DNA from: Helicobacter sp. MIT 05-5294 | GTDB taxonomy: Bacteria > Campylobacterota > Campylobacteria > Campylobacterales > Helicobacteraceae | Reading direction: 5' to 3' | NCBI RefSeq assembly: GCF_000765675.1 | Contig: NZ_JRPA02000001.1 | Location: 124,001 to 188,000, forward strand | Length of the DNA stretch: 64,000 nucleotides | Shown: positions 26,502 to 34,959 of the stretch, piece after piece | Layout: every line of letters begins with the position of its first letter | Position numbering within the stretch: the stretch's first letter is position 1 | Made by a program: the position numbers and the translations under genes | The notes under the pieces: generated by a model | What the model saw: the letters and a program-made list of their open reading frames with translations, nothing else | The model's database searches: none | What the model was told of the DNA's origin: nothing

Positions 26502-28763
26502 TTAAATGGCAAATTCAACCGTGCCTAGAATTTCATATTTACTTTGATAGTCTATTTCTGCTGTGCTTAGCACAATCATATTGCGTCCAAAGCCATATTG
26601 TTCAATGAAAATTGCCAAAGGCTTCCTTAGCACCATAGAAGTGCCACCAATAATCGTTGGCACAGCACCCATAGAAGCACCCTTTTGAAGTGCGACATTG
26701 AGCGCGTCAAGCAAGTTTTGGGATTCTGTTGGGCTTAGGCGCAATCTTTGTCCCATTTTTTGCTGGTCAGGCAGTCGTTCTAATAAAAATTGCTCCAACG
26801 CAGGAGAGAGGATAAAATAGCGTAAGATTCCATCATCGCTTTGGAAGTTGTGCGTAATGAGCCGTTTCAAACACGCGCGGACATATTCAGTTAGCGTTGG
26901 CAAGTCGCCTTTGTAGGCTGGATAGCCATCGGCGATTGCTTCGGCGATGCTTAACATATCTTTGATAGGAATCTGCTCGTGCAAGAGTTCTTTTAAGATA
27001 TGTTGAATCGTGCCAACGCCAACGCCTTTGATTTCTTCTGCTAGAATCGGATAATCTTTGCCTAATTTTTCAAGGAGATTATGCACTTCTTGGCGTGTGA
27101 GCAATTCTTCTGCGTGTTGTTTGATGAGTTCTTGAATGTGTGTGCTAATCACGGTCGCGCCATCAATAGGGGTGTAGCCCTCAATAATTGCGTCTTCTTT
27201 TTTGCTCTCATCAATCCAATATGCGTCTAATCCAAATACAGGTTCTTTGGTTGGGATTCCATCGGGCAATTCCCCGACAAACCCACTTGCTGCAACTGCA
27301 AGGTATTTGTCCGCCATTACTTTACCGCGCCCGATTTCTATTTCTTTGAGTAAAATTTGGTATTCATCAGGAGGTAGATTCAAATCATCACGCAAATGCA
27401 CCATAGGGACTAGGATTCCATATTCTGTTGCCATTGTTTTACGGATTTGACGAATCTTATTAACCAATTCCCCGCCTTGCGCAGGGTCTGCGAATTTGAT
27501 AAGTTGGTATCCAAGCCCCACGCGCAAAATCTTGACTTTAAGCGCATTGTCAATCTCTGCTTCATCGCGTTTTTTGCGTTCTTCTTCGCTTTCTTTTGGC
27601 TTTTGAGCGGCAGCTTGTGCGGCTGCGGATTGTTGCCTTGCTTGTTGGCGTTGGGGGAGATTGTCAGAATCCTGCAACTCTCCACCCTTTGCTTTATCGT
27701 CTCTTTTAATTTTCTTAAATAGCGATTCTACATATTTCCATACTTCGCCCTCTTTTTGTTTGTTTAGAAGTAAGGCAAGGCTTAAAAAAAGCAATCCAAC
27801 AAAACCAAGTGAAAGCGTAGGCAAACCCGGCACAAGTGCGAAAAGCAACAAAATACAACCCACAATCATCAAGGTTTTAGATTCGTTGATGAGTTGGTCA
27901 ATGATTCCCGAAGCGAAGTTTTCGCCTTCTTTGCTAAAGCGCGTTACGATAATACCCGTCGCGGTGGCAACGATAAGTGCGGGGAGTTGGGAGACTAAAC
28001 CATCGCCAATGGTTAGAATCGTGAAAGTTGAAGCGGAATCCGCCATTGTCATATCACGCTGAAAAACACCAATAAGGAATCCCCCGATGATATTAATTAG
28101 CGTGATGATGATTCCTGCAATCGCATCGCCTTTGACAAATTTATTTGCTCCGTCCATTGAACCATAGAAATCCGCTTCTGTGGCGAGTGCATCACGCCTT
28201 GCTTTGGCTTCTTCTTGTCCGATGATACCGGAGTTTAAGTCCGCGTCAATCGCCATTTGCTTACCCGGCATTGCGTCTAATGTAAAACGCGCTTTGACTT
28301 CAGAAACCCTTGTAGAACCATTAGTTACAACCATAAAGTTAATAATAACTAAGATAATAAATAAAATAATCCCAATGACATAGTTTCCGCCAACAACAAA
28401 TTGCCCAAACGCATTGATAATATCACTCACCGCCGCAGGTCCTAAGTGTCCATTGCTTAGAATCATTCTTGTCGTGGCGATATTAAGAGCAAGGCGAAAA
28501 AGCGTAATGATAAGCAAAAGCGTAGGAAAAGCAGAAAAATCTGTGGGCTTTTTGACATACAGCGCGATTAAGATAATCAGCGCAGAAAGCGCGATAGAAA
28601 TCGCTAGGAAAAAATCCAGCAAAGAGCTTGGTAAAGGCACGATGATGATTGCCAAAATCGCGATGATAAAAAAGACAACCGTGAGGTCTTTTGAGCCCGA
28701 TAAAAAGGACAAAAAAGGCATAATTTTATCAAGTAAAGACGCTTTTTTATCTGCTGTTGCCAA
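26502..28763 (-). CDS. flhA: Flagellar export gate protein FlhA
   Basis: Core of the flagellar type III secretion export gate. About 750 residues: eight membrane helices in the first 330 residues, the FHIPEP signature around RVSEVKARFTLDAMPGKQMAIDADLNSG near 150-178, and a cytoplasmic chaperone/substrate-binding domain from about 380. A charged linker with poly-Ala/Gln residues (QQSAAAQAAAQ) joins the two. The reading frame begins at TTG 28775; a TTG at 28763 has GGGAG five bases upstream and better fits, so the start is one of these. Divergent from rpsO, a Helicobacter/Campylobacter order. Confidence 0.95.
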   Translation of the reverse strand: MATADKKASLLDKIMPFLSFLSGSKDLTVVFFIIAILAIIIVPLPSSLLDFFLAISIALSALIILIALYVKKPTDFSAFPTLLLIITLFRLALNIATTRMILSNGHLGPAAVSDIINAFGQFVVGGNYVIGIILFIILVIINFMVVTNGSTRVSEVKARFTLDAMPGKQMAIDADLNSGIIGQEEAKARRDALATEADFYGSMDGANKFVKGDAIAGIIITLINIIGGFLIGVFQRDMTMADSASTFTILTIGDGLVSQLPALIVATATGIIVTRFSKEGENFASGIIDQLINESKTLMIVGCILLLFALVPGLPTLSLGFVGLLFLSLALLLNKQKEGEVWKYVESLFKKIKRDDKAKGGELQDSDNLPQRQQARQQSAAAQAAAQKPKESEEERKKRDEAEIDNALKVKILRVGLGYQLIKFADPAQGGELVNKIRQIRKTMATEYGILVPMVHLRDDLNLPPDEYQILLKEIEIGRGKVMADKYLAVAASGFVGELPDGIPTKEPVFGLDAYWIDESKKEDAIIEGYTPIDGATVISTHIQELIKQHAEELLTRQEVHNLLEKLGKDYPILAEEIKGVGVGTIQHILKELLHEQIPIKDMLSIAEAIADGYPAYKGDLPTLTEYVRACLKRLITHNFQSDDGILRYFILSPALEQFLLERLPDQQKMGQRLRLSPTESQNLLDALNVALQKGASMGAVPTIIGGTSMVLRKPLAIFIEQYGFGRNMIVLSTAEIDYQSKYEILGTVEFAI

Positions 28764-28917
28764 ATCCACTCCCAAAATAATAAATTTAGATTCGCAATTC
28801 TAAGCGTTTTTGACAAATAAATCAAGGAATCTACGATAAATTTTTAAAATTTTAGCGTATTTTTACATTTTTATGATAGAATCCCAAACTTTATTTTATA
28901 CCAATCAGGAGGTCAAA

Positions 28918-29193
28918 ATGGCTCAAGATTCGGCGAAAAAAAGAGAAATTACTTCTGCTTTTGCTAGAAATCCCAAAGACACAGGTTCCACAGAGGTGCA
29001 GATTGCTCTGCTTAGCGATAGAATCAAAACTTTAACTGAACACTTGAAAGTGAATAAAAAAGATCATTCTAGCCGCCTAGGACTTAGAAAAATCGTTTCT
29101 CAAAGAAAAGGCTTACTCACTTATTTGCGCCGCACAAACTTCAAAAGTTATGCAAATGTGATTGAAAAGCTAGGATTAAAAGATAGGGGTTAA
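28918..29193 (+). CDS. rpsO: 30S ribosomal protein S15
   Basis: 91 residues from ATG 28918, which follows AGGAGG (TCAGGAGGTCAAA). The in-frame GTG/ATG upstream at 28873 lies in the promoter and is not used. [23 protein letters not shown] and the [16 protein letters not shown] block are standard S15. A TAGAAT at 28877-28882 may be the -10 box. Divergent from flhA. Confidence 0.97.
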   Translation: MAQDSAKKREITSAFARNPKDTGSTEVQIALLSDRIKTLTEHLKVNKKDHSSRLGLRKIVSQRKGLLTYLRRTNFKSYANVIEKLGLKDRG

Positions 29194-29211
29194 TCTCCTA
29201 TCGCTTCTTTT
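29182..29211 (+). terminator. Hairpin at the end of rpsO
   Basis: GATAGG (29182-29187) pairs with CCTATC (29197-29202) across a 9-base loop and is followed by GCTTCTTTT. The stem overlaps the stop codon. A plausible weak Rho-independent terminator for rpsO. Confidence 0.4.
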
Positions 29212-29284
29212 ACACTTCTCCTTTAAATTTTCCTCTTTATTTTTAATTTTGTTTTAGATTGCAGAATCCTTAGCATGTCAATGT

Positions 29285-29575
29285 TGCACTTGTAATTTCG
29301 CATTGCTTTGCGCCCTCGTAAGATGGCAAAGCGGACGAAGCAATCTATAATTCCCGCTTGTCATTGCGAGGAGCGAAGCAACAAAGCAATCCATAATCTA
29401 TAATCTCGCTATTTTAGAATCCACTTTGTGCGTGATTATGGATTTGCAAGTGCGGGTGGGTTACTCACACAACACGCTGCGAGATTCTAAGTAATTTCTT
29501 GCAATAACAAAGGGTTTTGCCTCGCAATAAATGCGAAATGTGGAATCCCAAGATTGCAATAATGCAAAGACAATT
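29285..29575 (+). repeat. Dispersed intergenic repeat, longest and best copy
   Basis: Between rpsO and the Crp-type gene. Contains GTCATTGCGAGGAGCGAAGCAACAAAGCAATCCATAAT-type core in inverted pairs with TTTTAGAATCCACTTTGTGCGTGATTATGGATT, flanked by GGCAAAGCGGACGAAGCAATC and CGAGATTC. The pieces pair with each other and with copies elsewhere. No ORF fits. Confidence 0.6.
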
Positions 29576-29655
29576 CCGCGAAGTTTTGCCAATGCTTTTA
29601 AGCTAACTTAGCTTATAATAAAGCTTTTTTAGGATTCTTGACTTAAAGGCTAGAT

Positions 29656-30294
29656 TTGAATGCGATGATTAAAAACCTAATGGAATCTTGGAATCTTTGC
29701 GAAGAGGATTTGGAGATTTATTTGCAAAGTGCTTATACTAAGACTTTTCCGAAGAATTACAAGATTTTCAGCAGTGCGCAAGAATGTCGTGGGCTGGTTT
29801 TAATCTTAAATGGTGCGTTGCGCAGTTTCATCGTCTCTCCTAATAACAAAGAAGTGAATCTTTTTATCCTAAAAAGCGGGGAGTTTTGCATTCTTTCTGC
29901 TTCGTGTTTGTTTAAAAATCTCTCGTTTGAGATTCATTTGGAGTTTATGGAAACTTCTAGCGTGTGGATTCTGCCTAGCAAGACTTTTCAGGCTTTAAGC
30001 TTAAAATACCCAATCGCTAAGCAATTCCAAATGGATTTAATTAGTGAGCGTTTAAGTCGCGTTGTTTCTTCTTTGAACTCCCTTGCTTTTGATTCTTTAG
30101 AGAGTAGAATCCTAGAGTTTTTGCGCGATTCCTTAGAGCGGAATCCTAAAAACTTCCAAACGCTTTATATCACACACGAGGAAATTGCCAATGCTTTAGG
30201 AAGTGCGCGAGAGTCTATTTCAAGGGCATTAAAGAATCTTGAAAAACAAGGCAAACTTAAGCTAAAACGCGGAATGATTGAGCTTATCTCTTAA
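29656..30294 (+). CDS. Crp/Fnr-family transcriptional regulator
   Basis: 212 residues: N-terminal cyclic-nucleotide-like beta-roll (residues 20-125), dimer helix (LISERLSRVVSSLNSL), and C-terminal winged helix with THEEIANALGSARESISRALKNLEKQGKLKLK as the recognition helix-turn-helix. It lacks the Fnr cysteine cluster at the N-terminus, so it is not an FNR oxygen sensor; the ligand is unknown. In C. jejuni related proteins respond to nitric oxide or oxygen. TTG 29656 follows AAAGG at seven bases; ATG 29665 is the alternative. Confidence 0.85.
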   Translation: MNAMIKNLMESWNLCEEDLEIYLQSAYTKTFPKNYKIFSSAQECRGLVLILNGALRSFIVSPNNKEVNLFILKSGEFCILSASCLFKNLSFEIHLEFMETSSVWILPSKTFQALSLKYPIAKQFQMDLISERLSRVVSSLNSLAFDSLESRILEFLRDSLERNPKNFQTLYITHEEIANALGSARESISRALKNLEKQGKLKLKRGMIELIS

Positions 30295-30299
30295 CTAAA

Positions 30300-31082
30300 T
30301 CATAGGCGCGTTAGCCAATAAGGGATGTTTTGCTTCTCTTGCGCGACGCTTGTGCTTTCTCCATGTCCGGGGAGAATTTGTAGGTTTTCTTGTCTTTGCA
30401 TAAACTCTTCCAAACTCGCTTTCATCGCCGCATTAGAAGAATAAGGAAAATCACTGCGCCCAATGGAGCGATAAAAGATAAAATCCCCGCTAAACATTAC
30501 CCTTTGTTTAGAAAGAGACGAAATGTCTTTTGGGGATTCCGCATTTTGCGCTGGGCTAGAATCTGCGCCTTGGTGTTTGGATTCTACGACAATCACGCTA
30601 CAACCGGGTGTGTGTCCGGGATAGCAAATAAATTCCACTACAAAATTCCCTAGTTCATAAGTGTTTTGTCTGCCTAGATTGTGAGTGTCGGAAGTTTTTG
30701 GGCTTAGGGCGTCGTCGGATTTTGTTTGTGCGCCTACGAGGATATTAGGAGTAGAGATTGGCAAACCTAGTTCAAAGCAATCTTGCATCAGCATAAAAGC
30801 ATCTTCTAAGGGGCATAACAAAGGAATCCCGACAAAGTGTTGTGTGAGTTCTGCATTGCTCCAAATATGGTCAAAATGCCCGTGCGTATTCAGAATCGCT
30901 AGAGGCTTTGCGCCTTTAAGTGTTTCTATCACCCAATCACTCGCCCCGATTCCTGCGTCTATAATCAAAGCTTCGTTGGTGCGTTTATCTAGTGTGAGAT
31001 AGCAGTTTGTTTGGTATTCTCCAAAGGCTTTACGCAAAACCTTAAAAGAATCGTTTTCAAAAACTATGAATTTTTCTTGCAT
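30300..31082 (-). CDS. Metallo-beta-lactamase-fold hydrolase (glyoxalase II-like)
   Basis: 260 residues. Zinc ligands: THGHFDHIW (HxHxDH, near residue 66), PGHTPGC near 158, SGDFIFYRSIGRSD with the bridging Asp, and LPGHGE near the end. Best family match is the YcbL/GloB hydroxyacylglutathione hydrolase-like group; the cysteine in PGHTPGC and length fit. Two low-complexity stretches interrupt the core (around residues 116-137 and 169-192, rich in S, D, A, Q). ATG 31082 follows AAGGAAAT. Substrate uncertain. Confidence 0.85.
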   Translation of the reverse strand: MQEKFIVFENDSFKVLRKAFGEYQTNCYLTLDKRTNEALIIDAGIGASDWVIETLKGAKPLAILNTHGHFDHIWSNAELTQHFVGIPLLCPLEDAFMLMQDCFELGLPISTPNILVGAQTKSDDALSPKTSDTHNLGRQNTYELGNFVVEFICYPGHTPGCSVIVVESKHQGADSSPAQNAESPKDISSLSKQRVMFSGDFIFYRSIGRSDFPYSSNAAMKASLEEFMQRQENLQILPGHGESTSVAQEKQNIPYWLTRL

Positions 31083-31161
31083 TAAATTTCCTTATTTTTT
31101 CAAAAAGTCTTAGAAATCTTAACGCAAAATTGCTAAAATAATACAAAAAAGGCACACTCCA

Positions 31162-32265
31162 ATGAAACAAAATCCAATGTCGCCTAATGCGCGATTCTAT
31201 CAGGCTACTCCAGACTTCCGAAATGCCTTTGGGCGTGATAGAGATAGGATTATTCATAGCTCGTATTTTAGACGCTTAGAATATAAAACGCAAGTTTTCA
31301 TCAATCATAGCGGGGATTATTTCCGCACACGACTAACGCATTCTTTAGAGGTAAGCCAAATTGCGCGCACATTGGCTAAAAATTTGGGCTTAGATGAGAA
31401 TCTCGCCGAAGCAATTGCTCTTGCGCACGATTTGGGGCATACGCCCTTTGGACACGCAGGAGGAGATGAGCTAGATAGGATTCTGCGCGAAAATGACTCC
31501 TGTGGGTTTGACCATAATTTCCAATCTTTTCGCGTGGTAACAAGGCTTGAAAAGCGTTACAAAGAATTTGACGGGCTGAATCTTACTTTTGCGACTTTGG
31601 AGGGGATTTTGAAGCATTCTTATCCTTATGAGAAGCCATTTTTGGGCGAAACTTTGAAGGATTTGTTTGCTTTGCAATTCCACCCGAGCCTTGAAGCAAT
31701 GATTGTGGATTTATCCGATGAGATTGCTTATATCAGCGCGGATATTGACGATGGTATCAAGTATTGTTTGATTGATTTTAGAGATTTGCGTGAGAGTGAG
31801 TTAGTCGCGGAGGCGATGGAGTTTGTAGAGAAAGAAGAGGGGGTAGAATGTGGGGATTCTATCTTCCGCCATCGTTTTACTTCGCGTTTGATTACGATGC
31901 TAGTTTATGATGTTTTGGAAAACAATCAGCCCTTTGTGCAGGATTTTCCCCAATGCTTTGTTTATCTTGCCAAAGAATCCTTGCCTATCGCGCATACTCC
32001 AATAATGCAGAAAAAAATTAAAATCCTTAAGAAAATCTTGTTTCAGAAACTCTACCGCCACGAAGAGATTTCTAAAAAAATGTTTATGGGCAAAGGCTGT
32101 GTGCGCAAACTCTACGAATGCTTCCGCAACGAACCTAATCTGCTTCCAAAAGATTTACAACAAAGAATCGCAAATGGCGAAAAAACTCATCGTGTTTGCG
32201 CGGATTATATCGCTTCTATGACAGACCGCTATGCGATTGCCCTCTATCACGAGCTGGGCTTCTAG
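31162..32265 (+). CDS. dgt: dGTPase-like HD-domain triphosphohydrolase
   Basis: 367 residues. FRNAFGRDRDRIIHSSYFRRLEYKTQVF is the dNTPase N-terminal motif, followed by the HD set RLTHSLEVSQIAR, ALAHDLGHTPFGHAGGDEL and SDEIAYISADIDDG. These enzymes cleave dGTP (or other dNTPs) to the nucleoside and triphosphate and help control nucleotide pools. The gene name is by homology to the dgt subfamily; exact substrate preference cannot be told. ATG 31162 follows AAAGGC. Confidence 0.88.
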   Translation: MKQNPMSPNARFYQATPDFRNAFGRDRDRIIHSSYFRRLEYKTQVFINHSGDYFRTRLTHSLEVSQIARTLAKNLGLDENLAEAIALAHDLGHTPFGHAGGDELDRILRENDSCGFDHNFQSFRVVTRLEKRYKEFDGLNLTFATLEGILKHSYPYEKPFLGETLKDLFALQFHPSLEAMIVDLSDEIAYISADIDDGIKYCLIDFRDLRESELVAEAMEFVEKEEGVECGDSIFRHRFTSRLITMLVYDVLENNQPFVQDFPQCFVYLAKESLPIAHTPIMQKKIKILKKILFQKLYRHEEISKKMFMGKGCVRKLYECFRNEPNLLPKDLQQRIANGEKTHRVCADYIASMTDRYAIALYHELGF

Positions 32266-32271
32266 CGGAAT

Positions 32272-33540
32272 TTAAGCCTTTGGATTCTCTTTAGAATCCT
32301 TAGCTTCTTTTAGCAAGGTTTGCATGATAGAATCACTTGCAGAATCTGTTTGGATAGAGTTCGTGGTATTAGAGATTCCATAAGCGTTATAAGCTTGTCG
32401 TGTTTTTAAGTCTTGATTTTCTTTTTCTAGTTTGTCTCTTTGTTCTAAGACTTCAAAGAAAGTTTGGGAGGAATCAAAGTTGGAGGAAAGGGAAGCGAAT
32501 AAATCATCGGGTTCAAGAAAAGCTATTTGCACTATTCCATCTGAATAATCTCTAAATGGCGATTCGTCTCCATTCCAACTAATGATTGCATTGCCTAATT
32601 GAAAAGATTTATTATCTGAAAATCCACTTTGATTTAGCAAATAAACTTGAGTTGTTTCTAAAGCGTTCGCAATTTTATCTTGCTGATTTTGGGGTAGCAT
32701 TCCAAATTGATTTGCACAATAGAAAAAATTACTAATTGCGTCCTCTAACACAAAAGAAGCACTCATATATTTCGACATAATTTGATTGCAGAGAGCCTCT
32801 TGTGCATCTTGTTTGCAGTTTAGGTAGTGTTGGGTAGCACCCTCCCAATCTTTTGAGCTTGTTTTATTTGTTTTATAGACTGCTAAAAGGCTTTGAATCT
32901 CTAAACCATTTGGGTTTTCCTTAATCCCTTTTATCTTGCTGATTTTGGGGTAGCATTCCAAATTGATTTGCACAATAGAAAAAATTACTAATTGCGTCCT
33001 CTAACACAAAAGAAGCACTCATATATTTCGACATAATTTGATTGCAGAGAGCCTCTTGTGCATCTTGTTTGCAGTTTAGGTAGTGTTGGGTAGCACCCTC
33101 CCAATCTTTTGAGCTTGTTTTATTTGTTTTATAGACTGCTAAAAGGCTTTGAATCTCTAAACCATTTGGGTTTTCCTTAATCCCTTGAACTAAAATTTCG
33201 TCCATTTGAGTTAATAAATATTCAAGGCTTGTTTGAAAATCAGAATCGCTAGGAACTATTTTATTTGCACTTTGTTTTATTATTTTATCTTTATATTCTA
33301 TGTGCTTAGCGACAAATGAATCACTGGTGATAAGGCTAAAATTAATTTCAAGAGGGCTATTTTCAGGATTTGTGAGTAATTCATTGATTTTTTGTCTAGC
33401 TTCCTCATCACTTAATTGTGCTGTTTGGGATTCTTGTGTGGCTAAATTTGCATTATTGGCATTTTCATTAATGTTTTTTGGTTTGTGATAGCATTATAAT
33501 TGCTTGGATAAATGGAGTTAGAAAGATAAGAGGGTAACAT
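32272..33540 (-). pseudogene. Hypothetical surface/secreted-type protein, broken by a frameshift and a 256-bp tandem duplication
   Basis: Translation of the minus strand from ATG 33540 (AAGGATAGG upstream) runs into a frameshift in a run of six A at 33474-33479; adding one A rejoins the frame and gives NINENANNANLATQESQTAQ, then a protein of about 340 residues. It would end at 32272 with a coiled coil and an Asn/Ser-rich tail (QRDKLEKENQDLKTR, SDSIMQTLLKEAKDSKENP). An exact 256-bp direct repeat (32675-32930 and 32931-33186) adds a second lesion, because 256 is not a multiple of three. No family recognised. The coiled coil and leading MLPSYLSNSIYPSNYNA look like a secreted or flagellar-associated protein, but that is inference. 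Confidence 0.72.
32675..33186. repeat. Exact 256-bp tandem duplication
   Basis: Two back-to-back copies, 32675-32930 and 32931-33186. The junction shares a short T-rich stretch (TTTTATCT), so the end point can slide by two bases. No base differences seen between the copies, so the event is recent or the copies are homogenised. A single copy restores the reading frame of the gene. Confidence 0.85.
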
Positions 33541-33606
33541 TTGCCTATCCTTCAAAAGTTAAAATTACTTCAAGGATAAGCAAAATTTATTCCAAAATAA
33601 TTTTAA

Positions 33607-33936
33607 TTATTTGAAATATTTAATGTTTATCTTGTCTTGTTGAATCCAACTTCTTACCGAGCTATAATTCGTAATTCTCCCTTTTACATTGTTTTGAGGA
33701 TTTATTGTTTGCACATCACTTGAATTATTTGCATTAATTTTTACAACTTTATCTGTGATTGTATTGTTTTGGAAATTGTAAGTTGTAGCAATTGCTGCAT
33801 AATAATTAGAACCTAGATTAAAATATGCAGAATCTCCAGCTTCTAGTTCAACTTTGTAATATGCAGTATAATAAACATTTTGTCCCGAATTATTCACTAC
33901 ACCATATTGCTTTGTGATATTTTGTATGGCACAAGT
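33607..33936 (-). pseudogene. Gene fragment, secreted-protein-like beta-rich sequence
   Basis: The minus strand is open from a TAA near 33950 to 33607 without a good start. The translation (KPPTTCAIQNITKQYGVVNNSGQ, GDSAYFNLGSNYYAAI, ending in WIQQDKINIKYF) is Asn/Tyr-rich and beta-strand-like. A GTG (33897) is the only start and has no ribosome site, so it looks like the 3' part of a gene whose 5' part was lost at the point where it meets an opposite-strand fragment. Family unknown. Confidence 0.35.
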
Positions 33937-34376
33937 TGTGGGAGGTTTTATTTATCTTGGAACATCTCAATATGGAACTAGATATTACTATATTGAAGTT
34001 CAAAAAGATGTTTATCAAGGATTATGCAATAATGGAAAATGACAAGGAAAAAATAGCTTTGGAGGGTGTTATAATGCTATTTTCTCTCTCAAACCATGGA
34101 GAAGCCTATGCCAAATCCAGTAAAAGTGAGCTTGGAGAATATGGAAAATACCTAGTTGGAATTCCAAATTCTTGGTTGGATAGCCCAATGATTGCCAAAG
34201 ATTCTACATTTGAATAAATCAGCAAAGCAGTAGATAAAAATATGGTTGATTGGTTTTTGCAAGAAATGCTAAACATAGAAAAAGAGAACACAAAGAACAA
34301 AAAACACACCACAGATTATATAATACAAACTTTGCCAAAAGACGCAAAAGAAGATAAAAAGGGTGAAAGTTTATAA
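33926..34376 (+). pseudogene. Degenerate gene fragments with frameshift and nonsense codon
   Basis: Starting at ATG 33926 the + strand reads AQVVGGFIYLGTSQYG and YYYIEVQKDVYQGLCNNGK, then TGA at 34037. A second frame continues in similar style to SELGEYGKYLVGIPNSWLDSP and AKDSTFE, then TAA at 34215-34217, and ISKAVDKNMVDWFLQEMLNIEKEN to TAA 34374-34376. The TAA between TFE and ISKAV would be CAA in an intact gene. Function not recognised; a surface or effector protein fits the neighbourhood but is unproven. Confidence 0.4.
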
Positions 34377-34386
34377 GGATTCTTGA

Positions 34387-34939
34387 ATGAAAATTATTTT
34401 AGTTTTTTCTTTGGGTGTGGAATCTGTTTTGGCTTTAGCGCAAGTCATTGCAAGAAATTCATAATCAAAACATCGTGAGGCAAAAATACGAAGAATCTTG
34501 CGGTGCGGCGGCTTTGGCTTCGTTGTTGAATCTTTTTGGGGTTAGACAATATCAAGAGGAAGAGATTCTGCAGCAATTAAATCAAAAAACTGATATGCTA
34601 AGCTTCCAAGAGTTGCAAAGTGTAGCTACTGCCTTAGGATATGATACGAGGGGATTTAGGCTCACAAGGGAGATTTTAGCGCAAACTTCCTACCCCCTGC
34701 TTGTTAGGATAGAAAACGACCCGAGATTCCCTCATTTTGTCGTGATTGTGAATTTTCAAGGTGATTTTCTTAAAGTCTTTGACCCAAATTTCGGAGAATA
34801 TATCAGCACAAAAAAGGAATTTTATTCTGCATGGGATAGGGATATGCATGGTGGTTATGCGCTAGTAGTGGCTGATAAGGCAAAGACAAAGCCCAAAATC
34901 CAGCCCCTAAGATTCCCAAATCCAAGATTTTTTGACTAA
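34387..34939 (+). pseudogene. Exported C39-family peptidase, frameshifted between signal peptide and catalytic domain
   Basis: The ATG at 34387 begins a signal peptide (KIILVFSLGVESVLALA), whose frame then stops. One base removed within 34430-34447 joins it to LQEIHNQNIVRQKYEESCGAAALASLLNLF, a C39 cysteine peptidase with catalytic Cys (SCGAAAL), His (FPHFVVIV) and Asp (FDPNFGEY). The whole mature domain from 34448 to the stop is intact. Such stand-alone C39 proteins are usual in Campylobacterota periplasm and are not tied to bacteriocins. Currently it either starts at TTG 34448 without export, or is silent. Confidence 0.62.
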
Positions 34940-34959
34940 ACGCACAGAGTGCAGAATCC

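Noticed and set aside
28873-28917. 15-residue extension of S15 upstream of ATG 28918
   Set aside because: Contains the likely -10 box and the strong ribosome site; homologs begin at MAQDSAKK.
34034-34039. TGA in the 33.9-kb fragment as a selenocysteine codon, since selC is present
   Set aside because: No protein family supports Sec there; the surrounding region has other stops and frameshifts, so decay is simpler.
34448-34939. Bacteriocin-processing ABC transporter peptidase domain
   Set aside because: No transporter or leader peptide gene nearby; a signal peptide fragment upstream points to a periplasmic stand-alone C39 protein.
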